The notes under the pieces were generated by a model, which saw only the letters and a list, made by a program, of their open reading frames with translations, was not told where the DNA came from and did no database searches. Source: an uncultured Solirubrobacteraceae bacterium (GTDB lineage Bacteria > Actinomycetota > Thermoleophilia > Solirubrobacterales > Solirubrobacteraceae). From it: 6,358 nt of DNA. The position numbers were made by a program, and so were the translations under genes. The DNA lies in contig CATPAX010000180.1 in assembly GCA_955652215.1 (NCBI GenBank), forward strand, positions 1 through 6,358. The letters run 5' to 3'. Shown one piece after another: positions 5,214 to 6,358 of the stretch. Every line of letters begins with the position of its first letter. The stretch's first letter is position 1.

Positions 5214-6293
5214 AGCCCGGTCGGCAAGCCGCTCGAGCTCCTCCTCCGAGGACCACGCTCCCGTCGACGCGCGCACCAGTCCGAGGGCCGGGATGCTGCG
5301 TATCACGAGACCCTCAGCGGCAAGGCGTTCGACCTCGGACGGCGCGTCCTGCGCCCTCCAGGAGACGAGCGTCGAGCGATCCCTGGGCTGCACGTCGAGC
5401 CCTCGCTCCCTGAGACGGGCCGCGAGCGACTCCGCGAGCGACGCCGACCGCTCGTGAGCCCATTGCCACCCCGCCTGCTTGAACACGTCGAGGGAAGCCA
5501 ACGCCCAGACGCTACGCATTGCGATCGGAAAGCCGTGGTCGAGCCGTTTGGTCCCCGGCGCGACCGCGAACTCGAGCGCGAGGTCGGGGGCGGCCACCGA
5601 CGAGTATCCAGGCCACGGAACCAGCAGCTCATCGAGCGCTTCGGCACGGACAAACAGGCAGCCGCTGCCCTCCGGGCCGCACAGCCATTTCTGTCCCGAC
5701 GCGGCGTAGTAGTCACAACCGAGCTCGGAAACGTCGACGGGCACCGCGCCGAGACCCTGGGCGCCGTCGAGCAGGAAGGGCACGCCAGTAGCTCGCAATG
5801 CCGCGCCGTCAACCACCTTGCCGCCCACCCACGAAACATGTGAGCACGCGACGAGCCGGGTCGAGCTCGACACCTCTTCGGCGATTCGCGCAAACGGGGC
5901 GGTCCGGACCGAGATCCCGTGGCGGCGCCGCGCCCGACCCAATGGTGCGAGCAGGCCCGGGTGCTCCTCGTCGCTGGTCAGAATCTCATCGCCCGGGCGC
6001 AGGTCGAGGCCCGCGATCACGGTGTTGACCCCGTCAGTGGTCGAGCCGGTGAGCGCGACCTCCTCTGGCTTCGCGCCAAGGACCTCGGCGTATCCATCGC
6101 GCAGCCGGCTGGCCAGCTCCATCAGCTCCTCGAAGTACGGGCGTCCGCACCGTCCCCCCTGCGCCTCGTGGTCGATCCGGTCGTGGGCAGCCGCAGCGGC
6201 CTGACGAGGGATCGGGCCCTCGGTTCCGGCGTTCAGGTAGGAGAGCCGCTCGAGAACGGGGAATTGCGAGCGAAACGCCGCCGGGTCAGTCAT
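5199..6293 (-). CDS. Class V PLP-dependent aminotransferase / cysteine-desulfurase-like protein
   Basis: This 364-residue cytosolic protein has fold-type I class V aminotransferase features. They are YLNAGTEGPIP near the N-terminus (19-29), the cofactor-phosphate-type segment GSTTDGVN (83-90), H111 in SDEEHPG, D176 and Q179 in LLDGAQGLG (PLP ring contacts), and SGQKWLCGPEGSG with K202 as the probable Schiff-base lysine. The C-terminal part VRASTGAWSSEEELERL is NifS/SufS-like. The mobile loop that carries the catalytic Cys in true cysteine desulfurases has none here; all six cysteines lie before residue 212. A classical desulfurase is therefore unlikely. Isopenicillin-N-epimerase-like, EgtE-like C-S lyase or other class V activities fit better. 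No ribosome binding site precedes the ATG (6293-6291), but GATAAT lies 4 bases before it. The gene converges on fdhD, so it is not in that operon. Confidence 0.9.
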   Translation of the reverse strand: MTDPAAFRSQFPVLERLSYLNAGTEGPIPRQAAAAAHDRIDHEAQGGRCGRPYFEELMELASRLRDGYAEVLGAKPEEVALTGSTTDGVNTVIAGLDLRPGDEILTSDEEHPGLLAPLGRARRRHGISVRTAPFARIAEEVSSSTRLVACSHVSWVGGKVVDGAALRATGVPFLLDGAQGLGAVPVDVSELGCDYYAASGQKWLCGPEGSGCLFVRAEALDELLVPWPGYSSVAAPDLALEFAVAPGTKRLDHGFPIAMRSVWALASLDVFKQAGWQWAHERSASLAESLAARLRERGLDVQPRDRSTLVSWRAQDAPSEVERLAAEGLVIRSIPALGLVRASTGAWSSEEELERLADRAAGVP

Positions 6294-6297
6294 CTGG

Positions 6298-6303
6298 ATT
6301 ATC
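6298..6303 (-). promoter_or_regulatory. Candidate -10 box giving a nearly leaderless mRNA for the class V aminotransferase
   Basis: On the minus strand GATAAT matches the TATAAT consensus at 5 of 6 positions and ends 4 bases before the start codon. No Shine-Dalgarno sequence is visible in between or just upstream, which would fit leaderless initiation. No good -35 box was found 16-18 bases further upstream, so support is partial. Bases 6304-6358 hold no other recognisable feature. Confidence 0.35.
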
Positions 6304-6358
6304 GAGTGAGGTCATCGGATCATTCTCACTACTGCGAGCGCGGGCCGACAGTCAGGCC

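Overview
This window is GC-rich bacterial DNA with dense, partly overlapping genes, TTG/GTG starts, T-poor intergenic hairpins and a tRNA-Asp gene that does not encode CCA. Together with two small protein families of a kind I associate with Actinobacteria, this suggests an actinobacterium, possibly of the Thermoleophilia/Solirubrobacter type. That placement is inference from composition and protein style only.

Left block (1-2152, + strand): the last 28 codons of an upstream gene with a Gly/Asn/Asp-rich tail; a small single-pass membrane protein; an ApbE-type FAD:protein FMN transferase with a TTG start and no signal peptide; and a five-helix ferric-reductase-like cytochrome b membrane protein with two His pairs for two hemes. 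These genes overlap or nearly abut, so they look like one operon. The likely role is a membrane electron-transfer module in which heme b passes electrons to or from a covalently flavinylated protein. The FMN-binding acceptor itself is not visible and may be encoded upstream. A well-placed ribosome binding site then leads into an ORF that stops after 10 codons, possibly the remnant of a further operon gene.

Middle block (2190-3468): a candidate promoter and two small genes that look like ferredoxin-fold (dimeric alpha-beta barrel) proteins of unknown function. They are followed by about 410 bp without a convincing gene, which holds a 13-bp-stem inverted repeat, and then tRNA-Asp(GTC) on the minus strand.

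Right block (3469-6358): an MBL-fold metallohydrolase translationally coupled (ATGA overlap) to fdhD, the sulfurtransferase that activates molybdenum-dependent formate dehydrogenases. Facing them is a class V PLP-dependent aminotransferase/desulfurase-like gene that may be translated from a nearly leaderless mRNA. The 70-bp convergent gap holds repeated copies of the 3' end of fdhD, including its stop codon; a third, diverged copy covers the stop of the facing gene.

I found no CRISPR array, insertion sequence, phage gene or clearly new defence or biosynthetic system. The most interesting points are the ApbE/cytochrome module with its altered putative metal-site residues, the truncated ORF behind it, and the repeats at the fdhD 3' end.
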